Source: Membranipora membranacea
Taxonomy: Eukaryota; Bryozoa; Gymnolaemata; Cheilostomatida; Membraniporidae
Assembly (NCBI GenBank): GCA_914767715.1
Contig: OU612073.1
Coordinates: 7,442,001-7,502,000, forward strand
Direction of reading: 5' to 3'
Length of the DNA: 60,000 nt
Positions 48,501 through 58,426 of the stretch are shown here, one piece after another; the first letter of the stretch is position 1, and each line of letters starts with the position of its first letter. A model generated the notes under the pieces. The model was given only the letters and a program-made list of their open reading frames with translations. It did not search any database and had not been told where the DNA came from. A program made the translations under genes and the position numbers.

Positions 48501-51500
48501 GACCAGTATTGATGATAAAAAATTGATGTGCCAGTTGGAAATTTTGAATTATCTTACTCCTAAACTAGTCAACATTTTGACTAAAATGCCCCTTTGCTGT
48601 ACAAAGCGTGAAGTATAATTATGTAAAAACAGTACTGAGACTGAAATATTTTTTCTGCTTGGGGCATCCTCCAAAGCCTTGGTGAGGGCATTAGGCATTT
48701 ATTTTGAACCAAATAAAATTTTTGTGTTGGAGAAGGGGTGTAATAAGAAGGCCCATCATGCAGTTTTCCAGAGGCAGGCTGTAAACTCAATATTAATTTT
48801 GCCAAGCTAACTTCAAATAAAATATATGTTGAGTGAACAATTGCATGGGAACTACCTACAAACATATCCTTTTTGTATATTCCCAAGTTTCGAATAAACA
48901 TCTCTACTCGAATTGAAATAAATGCCTCATGAATACAGAGGAAAATCCAACCAGTCATGGTTCTTCGCCTGATATATTTCTGCACCAGATTTGGCGTAGG
49001 AATATAAGTCTCTAAAATCAAGTCATTAGTCAAGTGTATTTTACAACAGTTCACAAGCTGGCTTGTTAATTCCTGTCTGTTATTATAGAACTTTCCTTCT
49101 CTTGTACATGAAATTCATGTCAAGGCTTGTTCTTAGGATTAATTATCACAAATTAATTTTATTGGGACCACTTTGCGCTGCCAATCCTGGTTTGATACGA
49201 ATAAATGGTTGTGAGGCGTCTGAGCCAGATGCTCCCAGTTATTGACAGCTCCTATTTTTTTGTATGGGCACCGGTGGCTTAAATTTTATAAATTGCCATC
49301 ACATACATAATAAATTAAATTAAAATTTGGAAATTGCTAAACAAGGAATAGCTACAATTAGAATGAAAGATCAAGGAAATCGGACCAGTAGATCTCAAGT
49401 TAGTATCCTAGGCGAGGCATGACCTTAAACCTACTACCTACATACAGTCATACATCATACTTGCCAAGTCCCCCTTTTTATGTGGGACCTACAGATATCA
49501 ACACCCACTCAGAAATCAGGAGGTCTCCGCGGACAAACTCCTAACCCGGAATACGGCTCTGCGCCCCAGAGTGTTGGCGCAATTCAGCCCTTTGCTAGTC
49601 ATATTTCTATGCCAAAAGTTGAGCTTTCATATTTTGAATTGCGTCATTTTACCTGTTTTTACATACAAGCAGTAATTGTAATAAGCAATTACATAGTAAT
49701 ATGCACTGCTGAGAGAGGAAAACATAGTTTCCCTTGCAAAAAGAAGCTTAAAAAGTTCTCTGGGTAAAGGAAGCTAAAAAAAGGGAGATAGGGAGGGGGT
49801 GGAAAAAGACCCTAAAAACTGGGAGGCTCCCTACCAAAATGGGAGACTTGTCAGGTATGTAGTAACTATCACTTGCACAAGCACTTGTTGATGAGTCCCA
49901 GTGGCCCATGTTTTGATGGTAAGTGTTTGAAGTGTATAATTACCTCCTTGGTTTGATATTTTATTACTATAGGTATACACATATGGCCTGTGTGCATTGG
50001 AATTAATATTTTGATAATTTGTCCATAAGAGTTGTGTATCCTGTGTGTTATGTTTGTGAAAAATCTTGGGAATCCCAAGTAAGTTAGCCCAATCAAAGAT
50101 GTCAACAATGAAGTCATAGTGAGATTATTTGGGAAATGACGAGAATTGAAACTGTACACAATTATGACAACAAATTTATGGCCGATCAAGACAGGGAGGA
50201 TTTCTGGTCATTTAAGGCACCCTGGAGTTTTGTAAGCATTTTTAAGCATTTTGCAACTTTTTGTAAGCATTTTGGAAAAATTAGGTTGCCAAGTCTGCTA
50301 TCTTGATCGACCTATCAATCACAATGTGTCAAACATCGATCACGGCATCTAAACCAACAAATTGTGAAATGTCAGGCATTGATGATTATGGTTATAACAA
50401 CTATGGACCACTGGTGGGTTGCATAACCTAACTATACTGAATAATACAGCTTTTACAGTAGTACAAAATATTTGGTGGCAAGTGGCAAGAAATGCTCTCA
50501 GAGAATCAGCGGCCGGGGCTCTATCCCGGTCCCCATTAGGGGCTCACATCGCCCCCCCAACCTCATGCAGTATCACTGTAAATTGAAATCTCTCACTTTT
50601 GAATTTAGATTACTTGGCAAGTATGTCATACATATACAGGAGTTTTAACAACAAGCACCTGTGTTTTAGAAGCCTACAACCCTATCCAAGCTGCCAACTG
50701 TAAGGTACTCCACAGTAACTGTGGAATGTTTTAAACTGTTGAGGAAGTTTTGTTAAAGCTAAAATACTTGAATTAGCAGTTATGGGCATTATTTCCGTAT
50801 TGATGACCAGCTGGAGGGACCTACACATGCCAAATCATAAGGCCACGGACTTTGATATAGCCTATGATTTTTGTCAGTGGGTGGGGGTGGGAGATGAGTG
50901 AAAGAGATAGGGGGAACCATCAATGTAATCTCATGATCCTTTTTCGATGTGTTTTTTTTCAATTTTGTGTGGGTATCTATATATAGACATAGACATAGAC
51001 ATACATAGACATACATAGACATAGATATACATATATAGTTACCCACACAAAATTGAAAAAAAACACATTGAAAAAGGATCATGAGATTACATTGATGGTT
51101 CCCCCCCCCTATCTCTTTCACTCATCTCCCACCCCCACCCACTGACAAAAATCACAGGCTATATCAAAGTCACGTGGCCTGATGTACCAAATAAGCCACT
51201 TACCGTAGGGTGCGTCACTGTGAGGGTCTGTTTTTTGTATGCCATGTGGTCCAATTATGTGTTCTGCTGGGCTATAATCATTAGGTTTATGCAGAGGTTC
51301 GTTGAATTTGTTTGTTGGCGTTAGGCTGAGCAATATGTCTATGGCTTCCTGTTTGGGTGCACGACGAGCTAGGACAATGGGCGTCCGTCCATCGAGATCT
51401 TCTTGCTCAAGCATAATATTATGCATAATGAGATGACGACAGTTATTTTCAGCGGTATCATACTTTGAGCTTTGGGGGACTTGTGAGTTCCTTCCATGAA

Positions 51501-52143
51501 TGTCTTGCTTGCCTAAAATCCTCATCAATGAGTCTTTCTCCAATCCGTTGATGATCGCATTCACAATTTCAGTGTGCGCATATTTTATAGCCACCTGTAG
51601 GGCTGTCTCGGCATTTGCGTTTTCCATCATACATAACTTTTCTATCTGAGATGGATCTAACCTTCGGAAACCGACAGTGAAAATATCCTCGTGCCCCTTC
51701 CATGCAGCTAAGTGAAAAGCATTCTGTTTTGATACAGTAGTAGTAAGTGACAGTAAGTGAAAGAGATCACAACTATTCAACAACTGTGAGATCTCTTGTA
51801 CGATATGAGAATGACCTTGCAGTATTGTAGAATCAAGCGGTGTGTTTCTGTCACAGACTATTCCTTGAGCGTCTATACATTCCTGTTGGATTGACAGAAG
51901 TTCTACTCGTTGCGCGGGTTTAAACAGCTTTAAGATAGTGTCAAAAACTCCAATGTCGCCCCGTAATGCTGCTACATGAAAGATGGTTGCTCCTTCAAGC
52001 CTCACATTTTTTATTATATCGATAGCACTCGTCACGTCTAGCAAGATTAGCTGTTTCAGTGATTCAGAAGCCTTGAGCTGTACTCTATTTAAGAAATAGT
52101 CTTCCAGTGACTGCTGCACTGACAAAACTGAAGAGGCAGCCAT
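42558..52143 (-). CDS. Large orphan protein with N-terminal ankyrin-like repeats, six exons
   Basis: Minus-strand exons, in order: 52143-51204, 47526-47391, 47165-47024, 46367-45264, 45029-44451, 43982-42558. Phases agree at every GT-AG junction (1, 2, 0, 0, 0), giving 1441 aa; this agreement is the main evidence for one gene. Residues 1-313 hold degenerate ankyrin-like units: ATIFHVAALRGD (52-63), TPLDSTILQGHSHIV (101-115), NAFHLAAWKGHEDIF (141-155), ETALQVAIKYAHTEIV (179-194) and GRTPIVLARRA (252-262). An acidic, Ser/Glu-rich linker follows to about 406. Residues 407-774 begin helical and then turn beta-rich (LVITFKRGPWVLSLSGSYAL, MFIFLHPDDEKVVIRAYEP). Residues 775-967 and 968-1441 match no family I know; the last part ends in a Ser/Thr/Gln/Lys-rich tail. 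No signal peptide or membrane segment is evident, so it is probably intracellular. Intron 1 is 3.7 kb and holds an inverted repeat. Function unknown; a two-gene split is the main alternative. Confidence 0.75.
45142..45176. repeat. Perfect 15-bp-arm hairpin in intron 4 of the ankyrin-like gene
   Basis: ATGAATTATGATTTC and GAAATCATAATTCAT pair perfectly around a 5-nt loop. It sits in a 234-bp intron, about 90 bp after the donor. Confidence 0.9.
46441..46478. repeat. 17-bp-arm hairpin in intron 3 of the ankyrin-like gene
   Basis: CTCTGAGTATCGTGGCC and GGCCATGATACTCAGAG pair with one mismatch around a 4-nt loop, just upstream (on the minus strand) of the exon 4 acceptor. Confidence 0.9.
46602..46683 (+). 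mobile_element. tRNA-like sequence: degenerate Ser/Leu-type tRNA or SINE head
   Basis: The ends TCACGGT and ACTGTGG can form a 7-bp acceptor-like stem with wobble pairs. GTGGCCGAGTGGTATAAGGC is a good A box of the Ser/Leu type, and GCGGGCTCGAGACCC is a slightly altered B box with T loop. The central part is long, as in type II tRNAs, but no clean anticodon stem can be drawn, so a working tRNA is unlikely. It lies inside intron 3 of the ankyrin-like gene on the opposite strand. The flank to about 46770 may be a SINE tail; no second copy was seen here. Confidence 0.5.
47527..51203 (-). other. Intron 1 of the ankyrin-like gene (3.7 kb)
   Basis: The donor CTACG/GTAAGT is close to consensus and the acceptor reads TTTTTATCTTCAG/AAC. 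It contains the 339-bp inverted repeat near its 5' end. A 157-codon minus-strand open frame (49054-48581) has no recognisable domain or phase-matched splice partner, and I treat it as chance. I see no other exon. Confidence 0.55.
50841..51179. mobile_element. Inverted repeat of 339 bp, foldback/MITE-like (family M3)
   Basis: Two arms of about 140-155 bp, nearly identical in reverse complement: the left begins GGCCACGGACTTTGATATAG and the right ends CTATATCAAAGTCACGTGGCC. They enclose a centre of ACATAG/ATACATAG microsatellite at about 50985-51035. Arms include GTCAGTGGGTGGGGGTGGGA and GGAACCATCAATGTAATCTC. The right end stops only 24 bp from the splice donor of exon 1 of the ankyrin-like gene. 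Confidence 0.93.
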
Positions 52144-52636
52144 CCTGTTCGGTGATGAGGAAAATTAACTTTGCTGGTGTGGTGACCAAAAATGTATTGT
52201 ATGTTATTACCATAAACATTTGACAGGCATTTATGAAGAAATGTCTTTTGCTCAACCACTTAAAAGATTATAATTGCAACTTTATGTCACAAAACTTCAG
52301 AAGATTAGATAAGTATAAGTATTTTGTTTGAGCTTATGAGTCCATGTTTTGTGTGTTGTTAGGCACTGGAAGTTTCACCCTGGTTTTATCTAAGTAATGT
52401 CCCAGTCATGCAAATTTGAGTTGAATTGAATGAAATATTGATAAATTGAGCTGGTGGGTTGAATAGATATCATTTATAAAATCAAGGCATAACTGCTTGT
52501 TCACACCTTGGTAAGATGGACAAATACAACAATTGACAAAACTGAGGCTCAATTCTCCAATTATTAGTTTGTGATATTCAGATCACTCTGCTCTGATCTT
52601 ACACTGAACTCCGAACTGGTCTCTTTTTTTATTATC
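52144..52636. promoter_or_regulatory. Divergent intergenic promoter region
   Basis: Only 493 bp separate the ATG of the ankyrin-like gene (minus, 52143) and the ATG of the antistasin-like gene (plus, 52637). Both promoters should therefore lie here unless there are upstream non-coding exons. The DNA is AT-rich; I see no strict TATA box or initiator that I would defend. Confidence 0.45.
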
Positions 52637-53306
52637 ATGGAGTCAAAATTTGTAGGAACTCTGTTAGTCCTGGTGGCATTAGCTGCTGCTGTCCAGTCAG
52701 ACTGTGGAACAATCGGAAGGAGAGCCATATGTGTCCAGGTTAGATGATCATTCATGGTTAAGAGGTGTGGATTTTCACACAAGAGAGATGGACTGGACAT
52801 GTTGGTTAAATGTGGGTTCAAATCGCGACCCTGTGTCTGTTGGAAGACTGAGAAATAACAGTGCCTTAAGGGCGCGGCAGCCGTATTCTGCGCCATGTTG
52901 CTTTCAGTTTGCAGGCAGGTCGGAGCACACCTTGGGCATCAATTGAGCCCAGTAGTTGGTAGACTGCAGCGGGATTCGAATCCAGGACCTCCAAGGCTTG
53001 CGCATTAGAGGGCAGGCGCTCTGACCAACTGAGCTACCTCCTACTCCTCATGGCAACAGCAGGCATAACTTGGGTAGGGGAATTGAGCAACCAATGAGTG
53101 AGGAGAGCGAGTTCATTGGAGCAACAGCCATCACCGGGCTTCAATAGAAGGCCTTTTTTCTCAATAAGTTCTTTTTTTTACTTTTCTTTTACTCTTATTA
53201 GCGTAAATCTCATTTCTTCAAAATGTTTTCAAGAATAAGCTGAAAAAACCTATAAAAACTAAGCAGTAATTAATCAGACAATAGTGGATTAAAACAACTT
53301 TAAACA

Positions 53307-53342
<36 letters not shown>

Positions 53343-55767
53343 ATATATATACATATATATGTATATATATATATATATGTATATAATATATATACTTTTA
53401 TTGGCAACCAAAGTCCTCTCATTGGAGATGTTCTGCACTCAATGCAGAAAAAAAATATAAGTAAAAAATAACGCTTTTATATTGAATGTATATATATTTA
53501 TATGAATGTTGTAGGAGTGTGACTTTGATTCGGACTGTGGATCAGGGCGTGTATGTAAGTCTAATGGCTGTGGTAATATATGTACTTATAGTAGCGTGAT
53601 CGGTAAGAGAGATGAGAAGTTGTGTGCTCCTCCATGTAACTGTTACTGCCCGTACGGATTCCAACGTGATGAACTGACGGGTAAGATTTTAAACTAAATT
53701 TAAATTGAATCAAGTTTCGAAGTTACCAGCTACATTTTGCAAAAGGTGATCTGCTCTGCTGGGTTCAAACTTAATTCGGAGCAAAGAAAACTTTAGCTAT
53801 ATTCAATAAAACTAGTTAATATGTTCATAATTATCGAAAAAAGTTATGACATGTAAAATTTCAGGGAATAAACTCTTAATGCAATACATCAATGACTCAA
53901 CAACGCCTCAACTTAATTGATGCTTCCTCAGTCTCCACTATTAATACTTTGTCTCCAGCTCTGTCTGCTCACATCGCTAAAAGTTGTACCAAATGTTGGA
54001 ATAAAATTATACTACTCATGACTCTTTGATTGCCACAGGGATGGTCTTCCTCTAACCAAGGAGTTGGAGCCTCATTTCCACATTGAAATTTCTTAGGGTG
54101 ATATACTGTGGTACACTACAATTTTTTTATGATAGAGACTGAGGCTATTTTAGTTGCATCTCCTTTCCTCTAACTCCTTGCTTCGACTATCAAACTATCA
54201 CCATCTGCCCAGTGCTTTTGAAGAGAGAAGTTCCAGGTCAGCTCGTCTAGACTGCAACAAAAGAGTGCAACCCCATTAAAACTCTTTGGAATAACAATCA
54301 CAAAATCAAACTCAAAATTAACCTTTAAGGTAGAGACACGGGGGTCGGTAAATATGAACTTTCTATACATCGCTGGAAAGCTGTCGCGCTACTGATCGCT
54401 AACAGCTCACCAAAAATGTGATTGGATGACATTGCGTCATTTTATCGAAGAAATGAGGCCAAAAAAGCTGTATTTAGCAACGTTGATGGCTGAGCTACTT
54501 TGATTGCTAGAAATTTCAAAACAGGTTATAATTATTCTTAGATATATAGTTCATCCTAATTTTTGGTTGAAAATAATTTTTGATGGGCCCAAAGTGGCTT
54601 TTTACGTCACGTCATAATGTGTGTGATTTTTTAAATTTGATGATATAACGTGAATTTCTAAGCAACGATTTGAGATAGATTGAATGTGTGAGAGCCAAAT
54701 CTTTTGCTATTTTCCACTAAATGGCTGTTTAAATGACACATTTCCCAATTTTCAGCAGTATAAATAATTTATCAAGATCAGCATAGACCATCAAAGGTAA
54801 ATAGATTTGGAGTTGTTTTTCCATAACGCCAAACATGCCGTCAAAAGGACCATTACTGAGGCCAGAAAATTTTCTTTATAATTTCTCACATACGAAGCCG
54901 CTTTTATGAAGGCTTATCCAAACAGGAAATTTCAACAGAATATGGCACCGTGTATCAGTTTGCGCACCACAGAATGCCAAAAACATCCAATTTTAGGGGC
55001 TTTTTAGGGTGTTTTTGGGTACTCTGTGGTGCGCAATTCGGGGAAAACTGATGCGTAGTGTTATATTCTGTTGGTATTTCCTGTTTGTACTATGCTTCAT
55101 CAAAGCGGCTTCGTATGTGAGAAATTACAAAAAAAAATTCTCTGGCCTCAGTAATTGTCTTTTTGACAGCATGTTTGGCGTTATGGAAAATCAACTCCAA
55201 AGGTAGCTACCTTCGATGGGTCTGTGCTGATCTTGATAAATTTGAGGTGTGGGTCATTTAATCAGTCCTTCAGATGAAAATAACAAAAAATTTGGCTCTC
55301 ACTTACTTAATCTATCTCAAATCCTTGCTTAAAGTTTCACATCATTTCGTCCAATTAAAAAAATCACGCACATTATGACGTAATGTAAAAAGCCACTTTG
55401 GGCTATCACATATTGTTTTCAACGAAAAATTAGGATTAACTATATCTCTTAGAATAAATATAACCTGTTTTGAAATTTCTAACAATCAAGCTAGCTCAGC
55501 CATCCACTTTGGTAAAAACAGCCTTTTTGGCCTCATTTCCTCAATAAAATGACGCAACGTCGTCTAATCTTATTATAGATGAAATATTCGCGATCAGTAG
55601 CTCAGCAGCTTTCCAACGGTGTATAGAAAGAGTCCATATTTTCTGACCCCCGTGTCTCTACCTTAATAACTCTTATTTCATTGTAATCTGGTTTTTAGCA
55701 ACTTTTTCAAGCATTGCCTGTTTTTTTTTCAGGTTGTGAGATATGCAAGTGTGCCAGTAGTTCCTAA
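52637..55767 (+). CDS. Small secreted cysteine-rich antistasin-like protein, three exons
   Basis: Predicted secreted peptide of 100 aa; antistasin-type domains are known as serine-protease inhibitors and may also serve matrix or immune roles. Exons 52637-52738, 53515-53680 and 55733-55767 join in phase (0, then 1). The first encodes a signal peptide with core VGTLLVLVALAAAVQS and a likely cut after Ser21. The mature part has 14 cysteines, enough for seven disulfides. Its middle (CDFDSDCGSGRVCKSNGC) resembles WAP/antistasin spacing. Its end (CNCYCPYGFQRDELTGC followed by EICKC) fits the antistasin signature C-x-C-x(2)-G-[FY]-x(2)-D-x(3)-GC-x(2)-C-x-C. Intron 1 holds a SINE and a TA-rich microsatellite; intron 2 holds a 1.34-kb palindrome. 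Poly(A) signal AATAAA at 55837-55842. Transcribing the palindrome would make a very long hairpin in the pre-mRNA. Confidence 0.85.
52825..53042 (-). mobile_element. tRNA-derived SINE, best-preserved copy (antistasin-like intron 1)
   Basis: Read on the minus strand it starts GGAGGTAGCTCAGTTGGTCA (A box), then GGATTCGAATCC (an excellent B box) and continues GCTGCAGTCTACCAACTACT, CCCAAGGTGTGCTCCGACC, TGCCTGCAAACTGAAAGCAA, CATGGCGCAG, CCTTAAGGCACTG and CTCAGTCTTCCAACAGACA. Shared body words define one SINE family with the copies at 18083-18300 and 28695-28860. It lies opposite to the host gene. Confidence 0.93.
53308..53400. repeat. (TA)n/(TATG)n microsatellite
   Basis: Nearly pure TATATA with interspersed TATG units in intron 1 of the antistasin-like gene, about 115 bp upstream of the exon 2 acceptor. 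Confidence 0.95.
54325..55666. mobile_element. Giant palindrome of about 1.34 kb, TTAA-bounded foldback element
   Basis: Begins TTAAGGTAGAGACACGGGGG and ends CCCCCGTGTCTCTACCTTAA. Nearly the whole length is one inverted repeat with arms of about 650 bp. Paired landmarks, outer to inner, are: GCTGGAAAGCTG/CAGCTTTCCAAC, ATTTCAAAACAGGTTATA/TATAACCTGTTTTGAAAT, CCCAAAGTGGCTTTTTACGT with its partner, GCCAAACATGCCGTCAAAAG/CTTTTTGACAGCATG, and GCGCACCACAGA/TCTGTGGTGCGC. The centre is near 54995, with under about 50 bp unpaired. The arms differ by scattered substitutions and small indels, so the insertion is not brand new. TTAA at both ends is the target site of piggyBac-type transposases; no transposase frame is present, so it would be non-autonomous. 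It lies in intron 2 of the antistasin-like gene. Confidence 0.96.
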
Positions 55768-55836
55768 GCTCAGATGAAAGCCATCTTTCGCATGAAAAGC
55801 TACATTTCATCAAAATATTGTTCACCTCGCTACTCA

Positions 55837-55842
55837 AATAAA
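55837..55842 (+). terminator. Poly(A) signal of the antistasin-like gene
   Basis: AATAAA 70 nt after the stop codon, which fits a very short 3' UTR. Confidence 0.6.
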
Positions 55843-57112
55843 TATGACTTAAGTATTTCTATTTAAAATGGATGAGTTCACTATCTACTTTATGGTTATT
55901 TGGGCCCTTCTGAACACGAGAAACCGAAGGTCTCCTATGTTGATCTTCTTTTCTTTATGAAAAGTATCACTGGAAGGTGAGTTTTTTCGGTTAATTTTAC
56001 AAAATAATCTCAATTGTACAATATGTTTTATATTCCGTAAGTTTTCGAAGCACTCAATTGCGGCAGTACCAGATTCTTGTAAATAAGCTTGGTTGAATCT
56101 CCTGATAGATTGGAAAAGCTAACAATCCACATTGAACGACAGAAAAACCCCCAATAATTTAGAGTTCAGTTATGAGTTTTACCCCGGCGGGGGCCGTCGG
56201 GCGGGGGTAAAAGTCTGAAGGGCTCAGACTAAGAGTTTTCATGACTGTGGATATAATTTATTTGAGTGAAATATACACAAAATTCTCTCATACATAAACA
56301 GCATTGCAGCTGAAAAACTCCAACCACATAGAGAAAAGCTTAAACTATCTGAAACAGAATGCTTCATATCATTAATTGAACTCTTGTTTAGCTGATTCAA
56401 TGTAACTTTCTTAAAAGATAAAATAATTTAATAATCACAAAGATAAAGATCAACTCCAGTGGTTTAAATAAAGCTTGAATTTATTAGAATCTAAGTGCAG
56501 TTTTTACTATACCATCTGATGGAAAGTCAACTACCTTAGCGCAGCATATAATGTAATGCAAAAATGCAGTAATACAAACGTGCTTTAATGCACTAATGCA
56601 CCTAATGTCATGATTCTAGTAACAGTTAAAATACAAGATGCTGCGAAATGTAATTCATAGGAATGATTGCTGGATATCTCCCAACTGTGTTACTATCCCA
56701 ATCAAACTTGGTGCAGAACCAGTGACATGAAATCACCGAGATTTAGTTCAGTAGCCCGGGGCGGCAGAGGTAAGCAATGTTTTCTATTGGAGTCTGTATC
56801 AATGTTTAGTATCCACATTAATAATACTTGTCATTTTGAGCACAATTTATCAACGAGGCCTAGCCTTGAGCCACATTTACTCGTTAGCTTGGTCATCGTT
56901 ATGTTGAGCAGCATTACCTGGTTCTAGTGAGAGATTCTCAAGCATGGAGTCGTCGTCATGTGTCGGTCAGCAGCTGAGGCCTGGTTGGTGAGATTTTGAT
57001 AGAATGGTTGGTGATGTGTATCTGGTATTGTTATCCCTTCCTCTCCTCTACCGTGTGTTCTTATAGAGTCAGCTGAACGCCGATGTAGCTGTAATCATCA
57101 AAAATAAACAAA
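55843..57112. other. Intergenic stretch
   Basis: No supported gene. It contains the fourth GC-rich mini-element (56181-56232). A short open piece ending GCCCGGGGCGGCAGAG/GTAAGC near 56771 could imitate an exon with a donor, but nothing joins it in phase. Confidence 0.5.
56181..56232. mobile_element. GC-rich mini-element, copy 4, with short direct-repeat flanks
   Basis: ACCCCGGCGGGGGCCGTCGG, then GCGGGGGTAAAAGTCTGAAG and GGCTCAGACTAA lie between two copies of GAGTTTT (one just left of 56181, one just right of 56232). Same order of words as the 23.6-kb copy: CGTCGGGCG, G-tract, AAAAGTCTG, GGCTCAGACT. Confidence 0.65.
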
Positions 57113-58359
57113 ACTGTACTGTCATGTGTTTACTGCTCCCAAAGGTAACCTCATTTGCAACTCCCATTTGTCTGATTTTCCTTGTTGCTCAAGGATAGAA
57201 TTGTATTGTGGGAAGATTATTAACTTGTCCTATCTGTTGCCTTGTGCTTCTGGCTTATAAAATTGGTACTAAACAGTTTAAATACTCATATCACTGCTAT
57301 TCACTTTCCATATAAAATAGTGCGATGCGATTGTTTTGCCATAGCACTAAAATCAGTCACTCAACACCGAATCGGGGACATGCGCACTGCTAACAGGCCA
57401 TTCAGATTTGATACTAGTGCCAAGATTAAGTCTTTCTGCTAGTATAAAGTTAACGCTGTGATTTTAGATTGAGGAGATCAATTCCTTACTCGGCAATGCC
57501 TTTAAAGTGGCACATTCTGCACAGAAGACTGCACCTGCTTCATTCAATAGGAGAATAGCGGAGAGGTTAGAAGAGCAGCAAGAAATATTCCGGGAAGTAA
57601 TGAATCGACACGACAAACAGAAAGCAAAGGTAAGTCTTTTAAAGAACTTAATAATTCTGATATGTTTGCCTGCATTATGAAGATGGTTTGCATGATTGTT
57701 TGCAGCAAGCCAGCCTAGGATTGGTCATATATTTTTAGTCTATCTACCATCTGTTATAAAGACATTTGTCTTGCTGTCTTCAGTTGAGCTCAAGCTTGAT
57801 CCTTCTCTCCTCTACTGCTGGGTAATTTTTACACTCAAAGGCACATGTCAGAGATATGTCCTTTGATGACCCTTGGATTTACATGGTTACACAGTTACAC
57901 AAATTCTTCTTCATCCAAGCTGCTTTCTGGTTGCAACTGAACACAAATTCATTACATCAATAAATTGTTGTGATAATGATACTTTTACAGAATCAAACTT
58001 TACTGGATAGAGGTGGACACTCCGCATTACCTGGTGAACCTGGGTGAGTGTTCCTTTCTAAAGACAGATAACCTTCACTATATCATAACAAGGGGATAAA
58101 TTTGTCAACAATAACTTACATTGGTAAAGATCTGACATCATTTATTTTGTGGAAATAGTTGAATTTTCAGCAGTTTTCTGCCCATCAATCGACACAGGAT
58201 AACTCTTACATATTCTCAAAATTTGTTATTTGACTGAATGGTTAATGTAAACCAGTGCAGATTAAAGTTGAAGATGACATTGCATTCAGCATACCAAAAG
58301 CTATCTTGCATCCAATCTTGATCTCTTCCAGACTCTCTGTCTTAACCATCATTTAAAAG

Positions 58360-58426
58360 CACAGCCAGCCCTTAAAAGCGTTCGGGATGGCGATCGCGGC
58401 CGTAACGCTTTTAAGGGCTGGCTGTG
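58360..58426. mobile_element. 67-bp GC-rich hairpin at the deletion junction
   Basis: A perfect 23-bp inverted repeat (starting CACAGCCAGCCC, ending GGGCTGGCTGTG) surrounds a 21-nt GC-rich loop containing GGCGATCGCGGCC. It lies between TTAAAAG on the left and ATTAAAAG on the right; both flanks have their own counterparts in the intact gene about 950 bp apart. Composition is unlike the AT-rich surroundings. It may be a tiny foldback element or a repair-generated palindrome. Confidence 0.9.

Noticed and set aside
48581-49054. 157-codon minus-strand frame
   Set aside because: No domain, no matching splice phases and low-complexity hydrophobic content; treated as chance inside a 3.7-kb intron.
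50789-51121. 110-codon frame overlapping the 339-bp inverted repeat
   Set aside because: It translates the palindrome and its microsatellite centre, and repeats residues encoded by the opposite arm.
54170-55206. Open frames within the giant palindrome on both strands
   Set aside because: Mirror-image shadows in the two arms; no transposase or other domain.
56751-56771. Arg/Gly-rich piece with a GTAAGC donor
   Set aside because: Too short, with no acceptor-defined start and no downstream exon in phase.
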